From: Nitzschia sp. DOCU1
Lineage: Eukaryota > Bacillariophyta > Bacillariophyceae > Bacillariales > Bacillariaceae
Reading direction: 5' to 3'
Length of the DNA stretch: 64,000 bases
Assembly: GCA_951394045.1 (NCBI GenBank)
Contig: OX595994.1
Span: 2,356,001 to 2,420,000 of the forward strand
Both the position numbers and the translations under genes were made by a program. The notes under the pieces were generated by a model that made no database searches, was not told the origin of the DNA, and saw nothing but the letters and a program-made list of their open reading frames with translations. Shown piece after piece: positions 1 through 9,790 of the stretch. Every line of letters starts with the position of its first letter. Position 1 is the first letter of the stretch.

Positions 1-111
1 GCTGCTACCCCTGACATTGTACAAGATATTTACTTCTAGAGCCAGCGTCACCGAATCTGCCTGATATAGTCCTCATTGTCGTCGTTCGTTTGCTTTGTAC
101 TATACAATTTA

Positions 112-1054
112 TCAATGATCATCATCCTCAACCGCTTTGGTTTCCGATACAGGAACGACTTGATTGTAATGTTCTCCCAAGGCATAATAATGATGATGAT
201 AGGACAATATAATCGGCTCGTCCGAGGTTTGTTGCGAATGAATTTCCAAGGGTCCATTTGTCGAGGTAGTAGAATAGACTAAAATGTTTCGTTGCAACGC
301 CATGGCTAGAGCTCTCAGTTCCAAATGTCCACCCCATTCGGCACTGCTTCGAACCTGGTTCACATAGTCGTCAAAGTTTGAAATGGTGTCTGTAAATTCG
401 CAAAAGGGGGCAAAGTCATCCGCGTGAGCTGCCAAAGTATCGGCACAGAGTGCGCCTAATTGTGACAGACGTGTGCGTGAGAAAGCAATAGAGCAGTGCA
501 ATACTCTGAATCCTAACCATATACTCACGAACTTGAGGGTATTCTTGTGCAATTTGTGCCCCCACGGCCCGATACAAACAATGTCCATCGGCGGCCACTT
601 CCTGAATCGTCAAATTCAGAGGCGTCAGGGTGGTTTGAATTTGTTCCATTTCCACATGGCGCATATTGGGACCCGCATTGGCGGCAATTTCTTCCTCTAG
701 ACGTTCTTGTTCGAGTTCTTTTTGGCGCTGTTTTTCCTTTTTGCGACGAGCCTTTTCTAATTTGCGTTGCCGTTCATCTTCGGCAGTATCGCCTTGTCCT
801 GCAGATGTTGCCTGGTTGTCCTGATTCGTAGTAGCGCCATTTGTATTGACCGGCGCCTCTTCCTGTGCCACCTCTTGGACCACACCGCCACCACGCTTGC
901 TTTCTAATTCTTGGAGTTTCGTGGCAAACTCTTGTTCGACAGCCGCCAAAGCGTCCTTGGCCTTTTGGCCTTTCAGGGCCTTGGCCTTTTTCAGGGCGGC
1001 TCGCTTTTCACCCTCCAAGCTTTTCAGGGCCTTTTTGTAGTCGGATTCGTTCAT
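112..1054 (-). CDS. OTU-domain deubiquitinase (OTUD6-like), 2 exons
   Basis: Predicted cysteine protease that removes ubiquitin. Two exons, 1054-529 and 455-112, give 289 residues; the intron (528-456, 73 nt) starts GTGAGT and ends AATTAG, and joining them gives the continuous OTU stretch EYPQVRALCADTLAAHADDF. The N-terminal ~150 residues are a Lys/Glu-rich coiled coil (MNESDYKKALKSLEGEKRAA), as in OTUD6 proteins. The catalytic Asp-Gly-x-Cys motif (DGHCLYRA) has Cys at about residue 159, and a C-terminal His lies in GEHYN near residue 271. Length and order fit OTUD6B homologues. The start at 1054 is the first ATG of the charged coiled coil; the open frame further upstream has no family character. 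Assignment to the OTU family is secure; the OTUD6 subgroup is inferred from the coiled-coil head. Confidence 0.9.
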
Positions 1055-1486
1055 TCTATAATGGAAATGATAGAATGAAGTAGCGGGTAAGCAAAAATAG
1101 TAGTAGTAAAGATGATGGAAAAGAGGTTCAGATAAACAATAACTATCTGTGGTGTGTCGAGTGCATGGGCGGTTGAGATTTGACGGGGATTTGTTGCGTC
1201 GGTAGGTGCATGTCGTTGTCTGGACGGGAATCAACGCGCAAGTCTGTCACGCATAGACGTACACATCCCAGACGCCCGGCGATTCGGACCGTCACACATT
1301 CCTATTACATACAATGTAATCTTTGCCTAAGATCATCACTATGGGCAGGCCCCTGCGCAACACAAACAGTTTTCGCATTCCACTCTAACCCCACCTCATC
1401 AAAAGGCACACAGCTGGCTACGCAATCTCCACCGAGGTGGCCTTCTCGAAGCCAACACTTTGGCAAGAACTTGAACTGCTGTTAGA
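1055..1486. other. Intergenic region upstream of the OTU gene
   Basis: About 430 bp between the start of the OTU gene and the stop of the next minus-strand gene. No convincing reading frame. It should contain the OTU promoter and the 3' end of the peptidase gene; no clear TATA box was recognised. Confidence 0.5.
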
Positions 1487-3910
1487 CTACTCAAGATATT
1501 TCTCCAGCCACTGCATGATGCGTATCCAATGGTCCGCTTCGGTCGCTACCAAGCTCAAGGCATGATTGTCCTTTGGATAGACCAATAATTCAACCGGAAC
1601 AACTCGGCTTCGTAATGCATAATACCATTCCTTACCCTGCGAAGGCGGAACGCGTAAGTCTTGTAGACCCAAAGCCACAAGCGTCGGCGCTTGTACTTTT
1701 TCCATCAGTCCAATGGGAGATTTCTGGTACATGATATCGACTTCCTCTCGCGTTGGTCCCCGAAAGATTGCCCCATGATTCAAGGTGGTGCCCAAACATT
1801 CCGCGTAGCACCAGTCGGGAATATCCGTAACCGTTACCATGGATGCGATATTCGTGACGGGATTCCGGATGACGGCCGCTTTGAAATAGTCTGGATATTG
1901 CCCCGTGCAATGGGCCGCCAAGAATCCACCATGGGATCCACCACAAATAGCAATGCGTTTATTGTCAATTCGATCGGCATACTTGTTCAAAACATACTTG
2001 GTGCACGCCATGACATCATCCACATCGTTCCGACCAATGTTCCCCAATAAGCTCGACAGGGGTCGTTGGCCAAAACCCAGAGATCCCCGATAATTGGGCA
2101 ACACGACAGCATAACGACTGGCCAAAAATGCAAAGCCGGGAACAAAGCTCGAGGTAGAACAGGAATGCGGACCACCATGAGGAAGAACCACCAATGGCAC
2201 CTTATTCTTGTCGTTGCTGTCGGCATCCGGGACGATTTTCGGTAGCAACACCAGAGCTTGAACGGGATCGTCGTCGCTGTCATCCGCCGTTGGCAGAGTC
2301 ACAATTTCCATTTCAAATGCAGGCTGCACTTGTGGAGTCACTGACGAAAAGCCAGTACAAGCAATCGATCCCAAATCGGCAAGTGGCATGACGGTACGTG
2401 CTTGGACAATGGTCGGTGTGGACGTTTCTAGGTCCAACTTGTTCCAAGAGAGTTTCCAGATTCGAGTCGGCAGATTACATGCGGTTTCCGAAATAAAAAG
2501 TTCCAATTCATCTGTATCGTCCACGGCTTTGCAAAGTATAGCATGACTTGCTGTAGCATGTCGTGAAGAATGCTCAAATTCCAATACATTCCAATTTCCC
2601 GTCACCACGTTGACTTGGACGATGCGAGTCACCGATCCCCAAATAGTACTCAAAAGAATCGAATTGGTTTCTCCCACATTACAATCGACTGGCAAGTCTC
2701 CGGTAAAAATTCCTGGAAAGCCCAATCCATGAATCTTTGGACCGTTGGACCATGGCGTGTTTATGGGAGGAATAATTTCTTGGGCTTTTTGTGCCAAAGA
2801 AACATAAAGTCCCATGCACCCATCATGACTATGAAAACCTTCTTGGTGTCCCAAAAAGACAAGAGCACTATCTGATATTCCACCCGACAGCAGAGAAATG
2901 TACCTCGGAGATCGTGCCAAGCGAAAATCGCTGGAAATACAAGTACATGGGATGGATGTGGGTAGTTCGTTGTCGTCCTGGTCCATTGCTGCTAATAAAT
3001 TCGTCAGATCCGCCTCGTAGATGCGACTAGGACGATTGCGACAATAAATCATTCCCAATCGTCGACTTTGACTTGTTCCGGCATCAAAGGCTGTAAAGGC
3101 GATTTTGTGGTTGTTGCCTGAAAATACGGCTTGTCCCAAAGATACTGCATTCAAGCGAGACTCTTGGTTTTCCAGAATATCCACGGAAAGTCGAGCCACC
3201 TTGCCCGTATCAAGATCTAGGACAAACAAATCCAGCAAGGGTGCTTGATTCTCGTAGCGTTCTCCCCAGTCTTCTTCAATGCCTTGCCCCAAGACATATT
3301 GACCTCCTACTACATCGTTTTGTTTTGGATTCGATGACCAGTACGAACAAGTAGACACGGGCAATCGTTCGGCGGCATAGACTAGATATTTGTCCTCGTT
3401 AGAAAAACTAGGCGAACCAAACGTGACATCATTGACAATGATATTGCCGTGCAGTCCTTCCAACAACGATGCAGGTATACGCCGAATCATGTGAGGACCT
3501 TGCCAGATTTGAAGGGCCGTTTTCTTCTTCTTCTTGTCATTATTGTCCATGGTTTGCACGATGACAGTTGTCTTGCCCGAGGGCGACACGAGTCGCGCCG
3601 CAATGGACTTGTCCAGCAATGAAGGTGGTGGAACAGTTGTCGCCCACGGCAGCAAATGATACAAATACGTCAAACGACATTCTTGATCCCAGTCGCGCAC
3701 CGATCGTTCCACCGTCAAGACGCTATTGACAAATTGAGCATTGGACAATTCGACAGCCGCAGCCGTCCATGGATGAAAGGCTTGCGTATTCGTCGTTGCA
3801 GAAGATGAAGAAGACGATGACGTCATGGCAACGACAACAACGATTCTCGACGACAAGAAAACGAAGAACAACGACGACAGCCACGCAAACTTTACAACCG
3901 CCGACACCAT
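1487..3910 (-). CDS. Acylaminoacyl-peptidase-like serine peptidase (S9 family)
   Basis: Single-exon protein of 807 residues. It begins with a signal-peptide or membrane-anchor segment (MVSAVVKFAWLSSLFFVF...). A long Asp/Ser-rich beta-propeller-like middle is followed by an alpha/beta-hydrolase domain. The catalytic triad is visible: Ser659 in CGGSHGGFLAAH, Asp751 in LGLQDLRVPP, and His783 in YPKDNHAL. The HGGPHS motif (oxyanion hole) is present at the start of the hydrolase domain. Order and length match acylaminoacyl-peptidase (APEH) and related S9C enzymes, which release N-acylated residues from peptides. The ATG at 3910 is preferred because the open frame upstream starts with GTG; a further ATG at 3826 would remove the hydrophobic head. 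The hydrophobic N-terminus suggests entry into the secretory pathway, which is unusual for cytosolic APEH. Confidence 0.88.
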   Translation of the reverse strand: MVSAVVKFAWLSSLFFVFLSSRIVVVVAMTSSSSSSSATTNTQAFHPWTAAAVELSNAQFVNSVLTVERSVRDWDQECRLTYLYHLLPWATTVPPPSLLDKSIAARLVSPSGKTTVIVQTMDNNDKKKKKTALQIWQGPHMIRRIPASLLEGLHGNIIVNDVTFGSPSFSNEDKYLVYAAERLPVSTCSYWSSNPKQNDVVGGQYVLGQGIEEDWGERYENQAPLLDLFVLDLDTGKVARLSVDILENQESRLNAVSLGQAVFSGNNHKIAFTAFDAGTSQSRRLGMIYCRNRPSRIYEADLTNLLAAMDQDDNELPTSIPCTCISSDFRLARSPRYISLLSGGISDSALVFLGHQEGFHSHDGCMGLYVSLAQKAQEIIPPINTPWSNGPKIHGLGFPGIFTGDLPVDCNVGETNSILLSTIWGSVTRIVQVNVVTGNWNVLEFEHSSRHATASHAILCKAVDDTDELELFISETACNLPTRIWKLSWNKLDLETSTPTIVQARTVMPLADLGSIACTGFSSVTPQVQPAFEMEIVTLPTADDSDDDPVQALVLLPKIVPDADSNDKNKVPLVVLPHGGPHSCSTSSFVPGFAFLASRYAVVLPNYRGSLGFGQRPLSSLLGNIGRNDVDDVMACTKYVLNKYADRIDNKRIAICGGSHGGFLAAHCTGQYPDYFKAAVIRNPVTNIASMVTVTDIPDWCYAECLGTTLNHGAIFRGPTREEVDIMYQKSPIGLMEKVQAPTLVALGLQDLRVPPSQGKEWYYALRSRVVPVELLVYPKDNHALSLVATEADHWIRIMQWLEKYLE

Positions 3911-4836
3911 CCAGTTACTACAGAGAAATGAGTGATGACAGAAGCAGTAGCAATATGTGTATTCTACCACTGGGCGGCGGATGAGGAATGTGTATCATGG
4001 AGCCGCAGTGGGTTTATCCCCGGAAATATGTGTGTGCGATCACGAGGCATTGAAACAGGTATTTGGTAGGACGATGTCGAATTGTGCATTGAGAGAGAAC
4101 CATCTCCGTATAAAACGGAATCTACAGAGTCCGCGGCCACTTTCTTTTGCGAAATTTTCATCTAGTAATGAATGGTTTTTAATGATCTTTATTTTTGGCA
4201 TTTTGGTGTTTAAGAAAGTCCGACAATGATGGGACACTCCATAAGCGCATGTATTCGTAAATGTATCTTTGCGAAGAATTCAGATCGGGATATGCAGATA
4301 TCGCTCTGTTTAAGGGATCGACGCGCATGGGTGCGAAGGCGTTATGGTCGAGGTAGTCAAAAATTGAAGCTCCCAGCCTCCTGCCTTCTGCGTCTGGCTA
4401 GCTGGCTGCCCCCGTATTATCTTGGATTGCTTGATTGATACGACCAAGCGAGTCGGCACGTTCGGTCCAATGAGTCGAATCGAAGTAGTCGAATTGGAAG
4501 TCACCATTAACTTTTGTCCGAATGGCAGAGCCACAACGTATGCACACACATATCAAAGGTATCTAGGTACGTCGTCTTTCAGCCAGGCTAAGCACCCACT
4601 GCGGCGTCGAGGGTGCCCAATCCCAACCATACCAAAGGTATCATACTTCCCCACCTACTCCCCCACCCGAAACGTCAGGCTCCCACGCGCATTGTAATCC
4701 GACCCAATTAAGTTTGCGCCCCTTGTACCTGGCCCATGGCCTAAAAGGGCATATATGAGGCATATATATTGATCACATAGAAGCGAGTGCTTTGAATTCC
4801 GCGTTATTCCAAACGCCTTGATAACTATCGCTAAAA
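3911..4836. other. Intergenic region before the first transposon island
   Basis: About 0.9 kb with only short open frames of no recognisable character. A TATA-rich stretch lies at 4747-4772 (CATATATGAGGCATATATAT). No RNA gene recognised. Confidence 0.4.
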
Positions 4837-4837
4837 C

Positions 4838-4914
4838 AACTTCCCCTCAACTTCACCTAGTCGACAACTTCCCCTCAACTTCACCTCAACTTCACCTCAA
4901 CTTCACCTCGTCGT
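4838..4914. repeat. Left 11-bp minisatellite flanking the PIF-type element
   Basis: Tandem copies of AACTTCMCCTC (period 11 bp), ending AACTTCACCTCGTCGTC. The same array, in the same orientation, occurs at 6811-6880, so the two bracket a 1.9-kb island carrying a transposase and an accessory gene. Confidence 0.85.
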
Positions 4915-5128
4915 CTTACCGTGCGCGCCAAAGGGATGACCGTGCGCGCCAAAGCCAGCCAGTCCGACATCCACCAACAGAACGAGTCGGCCGACCAAGG
5001 TCATCTAAATCGTGTGGTTCGAGAAAACTGGAATGGAGGAAACGGAGTCAACACAAACAATGTGAAAGAGCCGCCATCACACAACATTGCCTTTGGCCAC
5101 CGACGGGTCAAATAACAAAGCAGGTAAC

Positions 5129-5872
5129 ATGTCAAACATCAACGACCAGAATGAAGACAATACAGATTGGAATAAGAGTCGTGCAAAAGCCGCTCTTATC
5201 AAAGCCATCAGGTGCGGTATTGTTCCCTTGAATTCGAGAGAGATGAACAATGCCGGTAAACGCATGTCCCTTCGGGAAATCTACGATACTGTGGAGGGTT
5301 GCTCAAACTTCGACTACAACAAGTTTTCGAGACGACTTGGGGCTCTCCGGAAGAAGTTGATGGAATTTGAGGAACCAGAAGAACCCACCACCAAGTGGGC
5401 TCGTAGTCGAGCAAAAGACAACATTGTCAAGGCCCTCTTTGATGGCTCAATTACCGCTGATACTCCTCTGGATGAGGTCTACGAGATTGAGGAAGTTGGA
5501 AACTACAAGCGATCGAAGCTAGAAGCTCGTTTCAAGAGCATCGTGGATACAGTGGCAAAATCTACAAGCAGGCGTAACAAGGATAAGGCGGCATTCGATG
5601 ACTTTGCAAGCCGGTCGGTGCCCTCTCTTGTCTCGCATCTTGGCTACATTCAGTGGCAAGGCAGTGATGCTCAGGCCTGCCTGTTGGAGGATATAGCCAA
5701 CAATAAGCATGAGGGGATTTCCAAGAAGGAACTCTGGCTTTCAAATCCAGAGTACTTTCAAAACTTCCCCTTGGATGTATTTCGGGATAAGTTTTGGCAG
5801 GAGATCCGCACCAAGAAATACAGCCACACCTTAAAGGTGAAAGGCAAGAAGAAGGTGGCAGACTGGAATTAG
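5129..5872 (+). CDS. Three-repeat unrecognised protein beside a PIF-type transposase
   Basis: Not assigned to a named family. From the first real ATG (5129) it encodes 247 residues. Three related modules are visible: one starting DWNKSRAKAALIKAI, one starting KWARSRAKDNIVKAL, and one starting QWQGSDAQACLLEDI. Each has Trp-x2-Ser/Gly-x-Ala, an acidic linker with a Leu/Tyr helix (LREIYD, LDEVYE, KELWLS), and a basic C-terminal helix with a Phe or Arg core. The protein ends in a Lys-rich tail. The spacing resembles tandem helix-turn-helix (Myb/SANT-like) units, and PIF/Harbinger transposons normally pair the transposase with a Myb-like second protein. That role is an inference from context. The stop lies about 65 bp from the last transposase-like codon of the convergent gene. 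Confidence 0.7.
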   Translation: MSNINDQNEDNTDWNKSRAKAALIKAIRCGIVPLNSREMNNAGKRMSLREIYDTVEGCSNFDYNKFSRRLGALRKKLMEFEEPEEPTTKWARSRAKDNIVKALFDGSITADTPLDEVYEIEEVGNYKRSKLEARFKSIVDTVAKSTSRRNKDKAAFDDFASRSVPSLVSHLGYIQWQGSDAQACLLEDIANNKHEGISKKELWLSNPEYFQNFPLDVFRDKFWQEIRTKKYSHTLKVKGKKKVADWN

Positions 5873-5929
5873 TAGTACTACTAGAATAACAAGAATAGCT
5901 ACTAGAATAAGTGTTATTACTACTGCCAA

Positions 5930-6635
5930 TAGTGTGCTCTAGTCCTAACCCCCAATCTCCAATCGCCATCTTACCTTCGCTAGCCAATTTTTCCTTTAAG
6001 CCCCCCTCACTGCAAAAAATGGAGACATCATTCGTCCCCGCCTTGAACCCACCATTCATCCAGACAAGGCGCTGCAAGCGTAGACTGACACCTAGTTCGT
6101 AGGTAATGCCGCAACTGCCATGTTTGTGAGAGAAGTATGCTGGATCGAGACTGAATTCAGGGTGGGCCACTTCATGGACCTTACAGTGGGTCCCATCAAC
6201 GGTACAGACCCAAATGTCTTCTTGGGTACTGTCCCAAACAATCTTCTGGTCCTTGAGAGAGCGGATTTTCTCAATGTAGAACCAAACCCAGTCGCGACTG
6301 TAATTTGTCGACAAATCGAAGATTTGTTCCCTTTGCTCGTCGGTAGGGTAACGTTTAAGCTGATAGAGAGCCATCAAAAACTTTTCAATATGTCTATCCT
6401 GTGGTTGGACAAAAGCAGCTTGGATCGCCGTAGTTTGTAAATCATGCCAACATGCAAGGGCAGCCGCTGGATTTGGGCCAAAACTCTTCCGAAACTTTCT
6501 GATCTTTGAGGCGTGGCAAAATCGATTGATTCGCTTATCTTTCAAGCCAACGGCTCGAAGACCAATGCTTATCATTTCGTCTTCTGTATATACAACAACA
6601 TCGGCAGGGATGCTTTCGTCGTCAGAGGAGTCCAT
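5930..6635 (-). pseudogene. PIF/Harbinger-type transposase, C-terminus lost
   Basis: The frame starts at ATG 6635 (MDSSDDESIPADVVVY). It carries the N-terminal helical region, the first catalytic Asp in CTVDGTHCKVHE, the following CGITYELGVSLRLQRLVWMNGG block, and the second Asp in AIGDWGL (intact relatives have GDxGY). After this, at about 5930, the translation becomes Ser/Tyr-rich and then runs antisense through the neighbouring gene to a stop at 5562. The segment with the third acidic residue (HETxNRRLK in the second transposase of this window) is missing. A 3' deletion or replacement by the convergent gene is the simplest reading, so the protein is probably inactive. The annotated end marks the last family-like codon. 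Confidence 0.75.
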
Positions 6636-6810
6636 GGTGATGATTTGAAAGAACTTGTGTTGCCCACGACCTGACGGCAAAGAATTTTGCGTGACAAGCC
6701 ACGTTTCAACTGATCCAAAGTTTGAATGTGTCCAAAACGTTTTCAAAACGTCTTCGACAGGGCTGGCTTGGCGGTTGAACCGGCCGGCGTGATGTTCGGT
6801 CGACCTTGCG

Positions 6811-6880
6811 CACTTCCCCTCAACTTCACCTCAACTTCCCCTCAACTTCACCTCAACTTCACCTCGTCGTCGACTTCCCC
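6811..6880. repeat. Right 11-bp minisatellite flanking the PIF-type element
   Basis: Tandem AACTTCMCCTC units ending AACTTCACCTCGTCGTC, in direct orientation to the array at 4838-4914. The flanking sequences of the two arrays differ after the shared end. Confidence 0.85.
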
Positions 6881-7246
6881 AGATCATCGCCGAAACGGTT
6901 AGCTCGTTTTCGGGATACCGTTCGCGCGGTATCGAAGTTCCTCGGTGTGCACACAGAACTCAGTATAACGTCACTAGGGCATGGGCCTGATGATGGTATC
7001 ATGGAAGGATTCTGTTTGTCTGTTTGTCTGTGACTTCCTTCGACGACAGACACGATCGCAACGCGAACCTCGCCAAAAAGATACATACGCGTCAGAGAAG
7101 GTTCGCGTCACTTCCCCATCGCATATCATCGCGAAAGGACCCAGCATGACAATGGGATGTGGTTACGATTCGATTCATTCATTCATCCTTATTGTCTCAT
7201 ACACCTTTGCTATACCAGCTACTAGAGACTATCCCGCATATTACCC

Positions 7247-7471
7247 ATGATGATGAATAGAATGACAGTCTTCAGGAAGAAACGACTCCTTGCGTGGCTT
7301 GCTTTGGTGCATGTCCTGTCAATACTTCTTTGCTCCAGCAATATCAGGGGGCATGAAGTTCTGAGTGGAAACTTCGTCCAATCGTATTATTGTCATGCCT
7401 TTGCCACCAAGTCATTCTCACAACGACGACAACGACTACATCATCTTGCAACACTACAAGGAGAACAGCAA

Positions 7472-7505
<34 letters not shown>

Positions 7506-9599
7506 TAACCCCCACCACCATTACCGAGAACAAAAAAGAAGACGACGCGTCATCCGTACAAGAGTATCTTAAACTTCATCAACGAGTCCGCAAACGTCGC
7601 GTCCTAAGGCGTTTATTGGAAATCGGGACCATTCTCAGTGGACAAATATTTCGACCTTTATTGTGTAGTCTTTCCAAGTCGCCACCCAAAGTATTGTTCA
7701 ATGACTGGGATGCCTTTTGGTTACAGCAATCAGAACAAGTGCCGCGACACTTGTTTGGAACCAGCAAAACCACCCAGAATACCCAAAAGCTTTTAACAAA
7801 TGCGCAACGTGTCGCCCAAGGATTACCCGATCTAGGTCCGACATGGACCAAACTAGGACAAGCATTGGCGACGCGACCGGATATACTCAATGTGGCGCTC
7901 GCCGATGCTTTGGCCAATTTGCAGGATAATGTCAGTCCCTTTGATAACATGACGGCCAAACGTATTATACGAAGAGAATTGGACGCTTTGATTCGACAAT
8001 ATCAACGACAGCAACAGCAACGACAATTACCAATCCATAATGACGATCATCGTCATCATCAAGATGCTATTGCGCATCTACAATCACGGAGTGAACGTCG
8101 CAAATTTTTAGACAGTCTGTCGGAACAAGCCGTGGCTTCTGGGACGATTGCTCAAGTATACAAAGGCAATTTATCGGGATTCGGTCCAGTCGCCATCAAA
8201 GTGCAACGGCCCGGTATTCGCAAAAAGGTGGAAAATGATGCGACTCTCTTTCATTCAACTGCCACATGGGTAGAAAGCTTGAAATGGCCTCGGGGAACAC
8301 CCTTGGAAGGACAACGGTTGGTAGGCTCTTTGCAAATGGTCAAATTGGTGGATGAATTCACTTCCAGAGTCTTTGAAGATTTGGATTTTGTACGCGAAGC
8401 TCGGAATATGCAACGTTTCAGGGACATGTATTATGACTCGAGACGAGGAGATTCGTCATCCTCCGAGGAGGCGGTCCGAGTCGTAGTACCGGAAATCATT
8501 CCGGAACTTTGTTCGGACAAGATGATTGTGATGGAATGGATTGAAGGAACCAAATTGACGGATATTGGAGGAGTGAGTTCTAATAGCACGAGCAAGAGTA
8601 GGAGCAGTAATGACGACGACGAAACAAAACGACTACGACAAGCGCAAATTGAAGAAAATTTGGCCGTCGTCAAAACGGCGATTGAGTGTACTCTATCGCA
8701 ACTCTTTGAACATGGACTATTGCACGCTGGTACGAAACATCTTGTCACTTGTTGTTTGGGCATCTCGAATGATCGCCAAGTCTCATCCGTGTTTTTGTTC
8801 TTTAGATCCACATACCGGCAATCTATTAAAAGTCAAGACAAAAGACAATGGACCGGCGCAACTTGGATACCTTGATTTTGGTCTAGTGAGTGAAGTGCCA
8901 CAGAGTTTTCGAGACGGCATTGTTTGCGCGGTGGTCCAAATCGTCTTTGCTCGTAACATTAATGCGGTGGCCGATCTTTGCGTCGATCTTGGATTGCTTC
9001 CTCGAGAAAAGTTGAAAGACCCCGTTACGCGTCAAGAGTTTGTACGTGCTTTGCGAAATACCTTTGACGAAATCTTGGTATGGCCCAAGGACAAAAAGGG
9101 ACGTTCGACGGCTGTTCCAAAACTTTGCTCCTTCCAAAAGGGATTGGCAGCCATGACCAAACTCATTGCGAGTTACGAGTTTACCGTGCCGCCTTACTTT
9201 TTGAATAACTGTCGGGCACTCGCTACGTTGGAAGGTATTGGACTCAAATTGGATCCAAGCTTTAATATTCTCAACGTCATCTATCCCTATTCCATCAATC
9301 AACTCATGTGCAATCCTCGAGTTAGCAAAAAGACTGAAGAAACCTTTCTCGAAATTTGTCGATCGCCGGAAACACGCCTTGTAGATGTCAATCAAGCCAA
9401 AATGTTGCTCAATGATTGGTCGATTCTGACCGGTTATCCCAAACGCAAGATATTTTGGGATTTGGCAACGTCCACTGGTGGAAGACGTGTATCTCGGGCG
9501 ATTGTCAAAGACTTTTTTCGGAAACGTTTTCGCAATGCAAGAGCTTGGTACCTGCGTCGAATTCGAAGGAAGAGAGTACATCGAATCGCCCTCGTATAG
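7247..9599 (+). CDS. ABC1/UbiB-family atypical kinase, plastid-type presequence, 2 exons
   Basis: Exons 7247-8729 and 8806-9599 give 758 residues; the 76-nt intron (GTACGA...TTTAG) restores LLHADPHTGNLL, the family's catalytic-loop signature. Motifs in order: KLGQ near residue 201, GTIAQVYKG, the lysine in VAIKVQRPG near 318, ExD-type EDLDFVREA near 376, DPHTGN near 495, and YLDFGLV near 517. The head has a hydrophobic signal segment (LAWLALVHVLSILL) and then YCHAFATKS, which resembles the diatom ASAFAP motif for import into the complex plastid. ABC1 kinases act in quinone and isoprenoid metabolism; plastid members sit in plastoglobules. A Ser run at about residues 77-87 comes from a (TCG)n repeat at 7470-7506. 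Family certain, plastid location inferred. Confidence 0.92.
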
Positions 9600-9790
9600 A
9601 TCTACACTACTACTAGAGCAGCAATGGCTAATGCATATAGCTCCTTTGACTTCGCAATGTCGTACTGCCCCCGCGCTTGTTAGCAAGCATAGGATGCAGC
9701 AAGTAGGTGACTTCTGGTATGATACAATTCGTAGTACTATCATTATACAATACAAGCCAGCATGTCTACTCATGGTGACTGCTACAGGCG

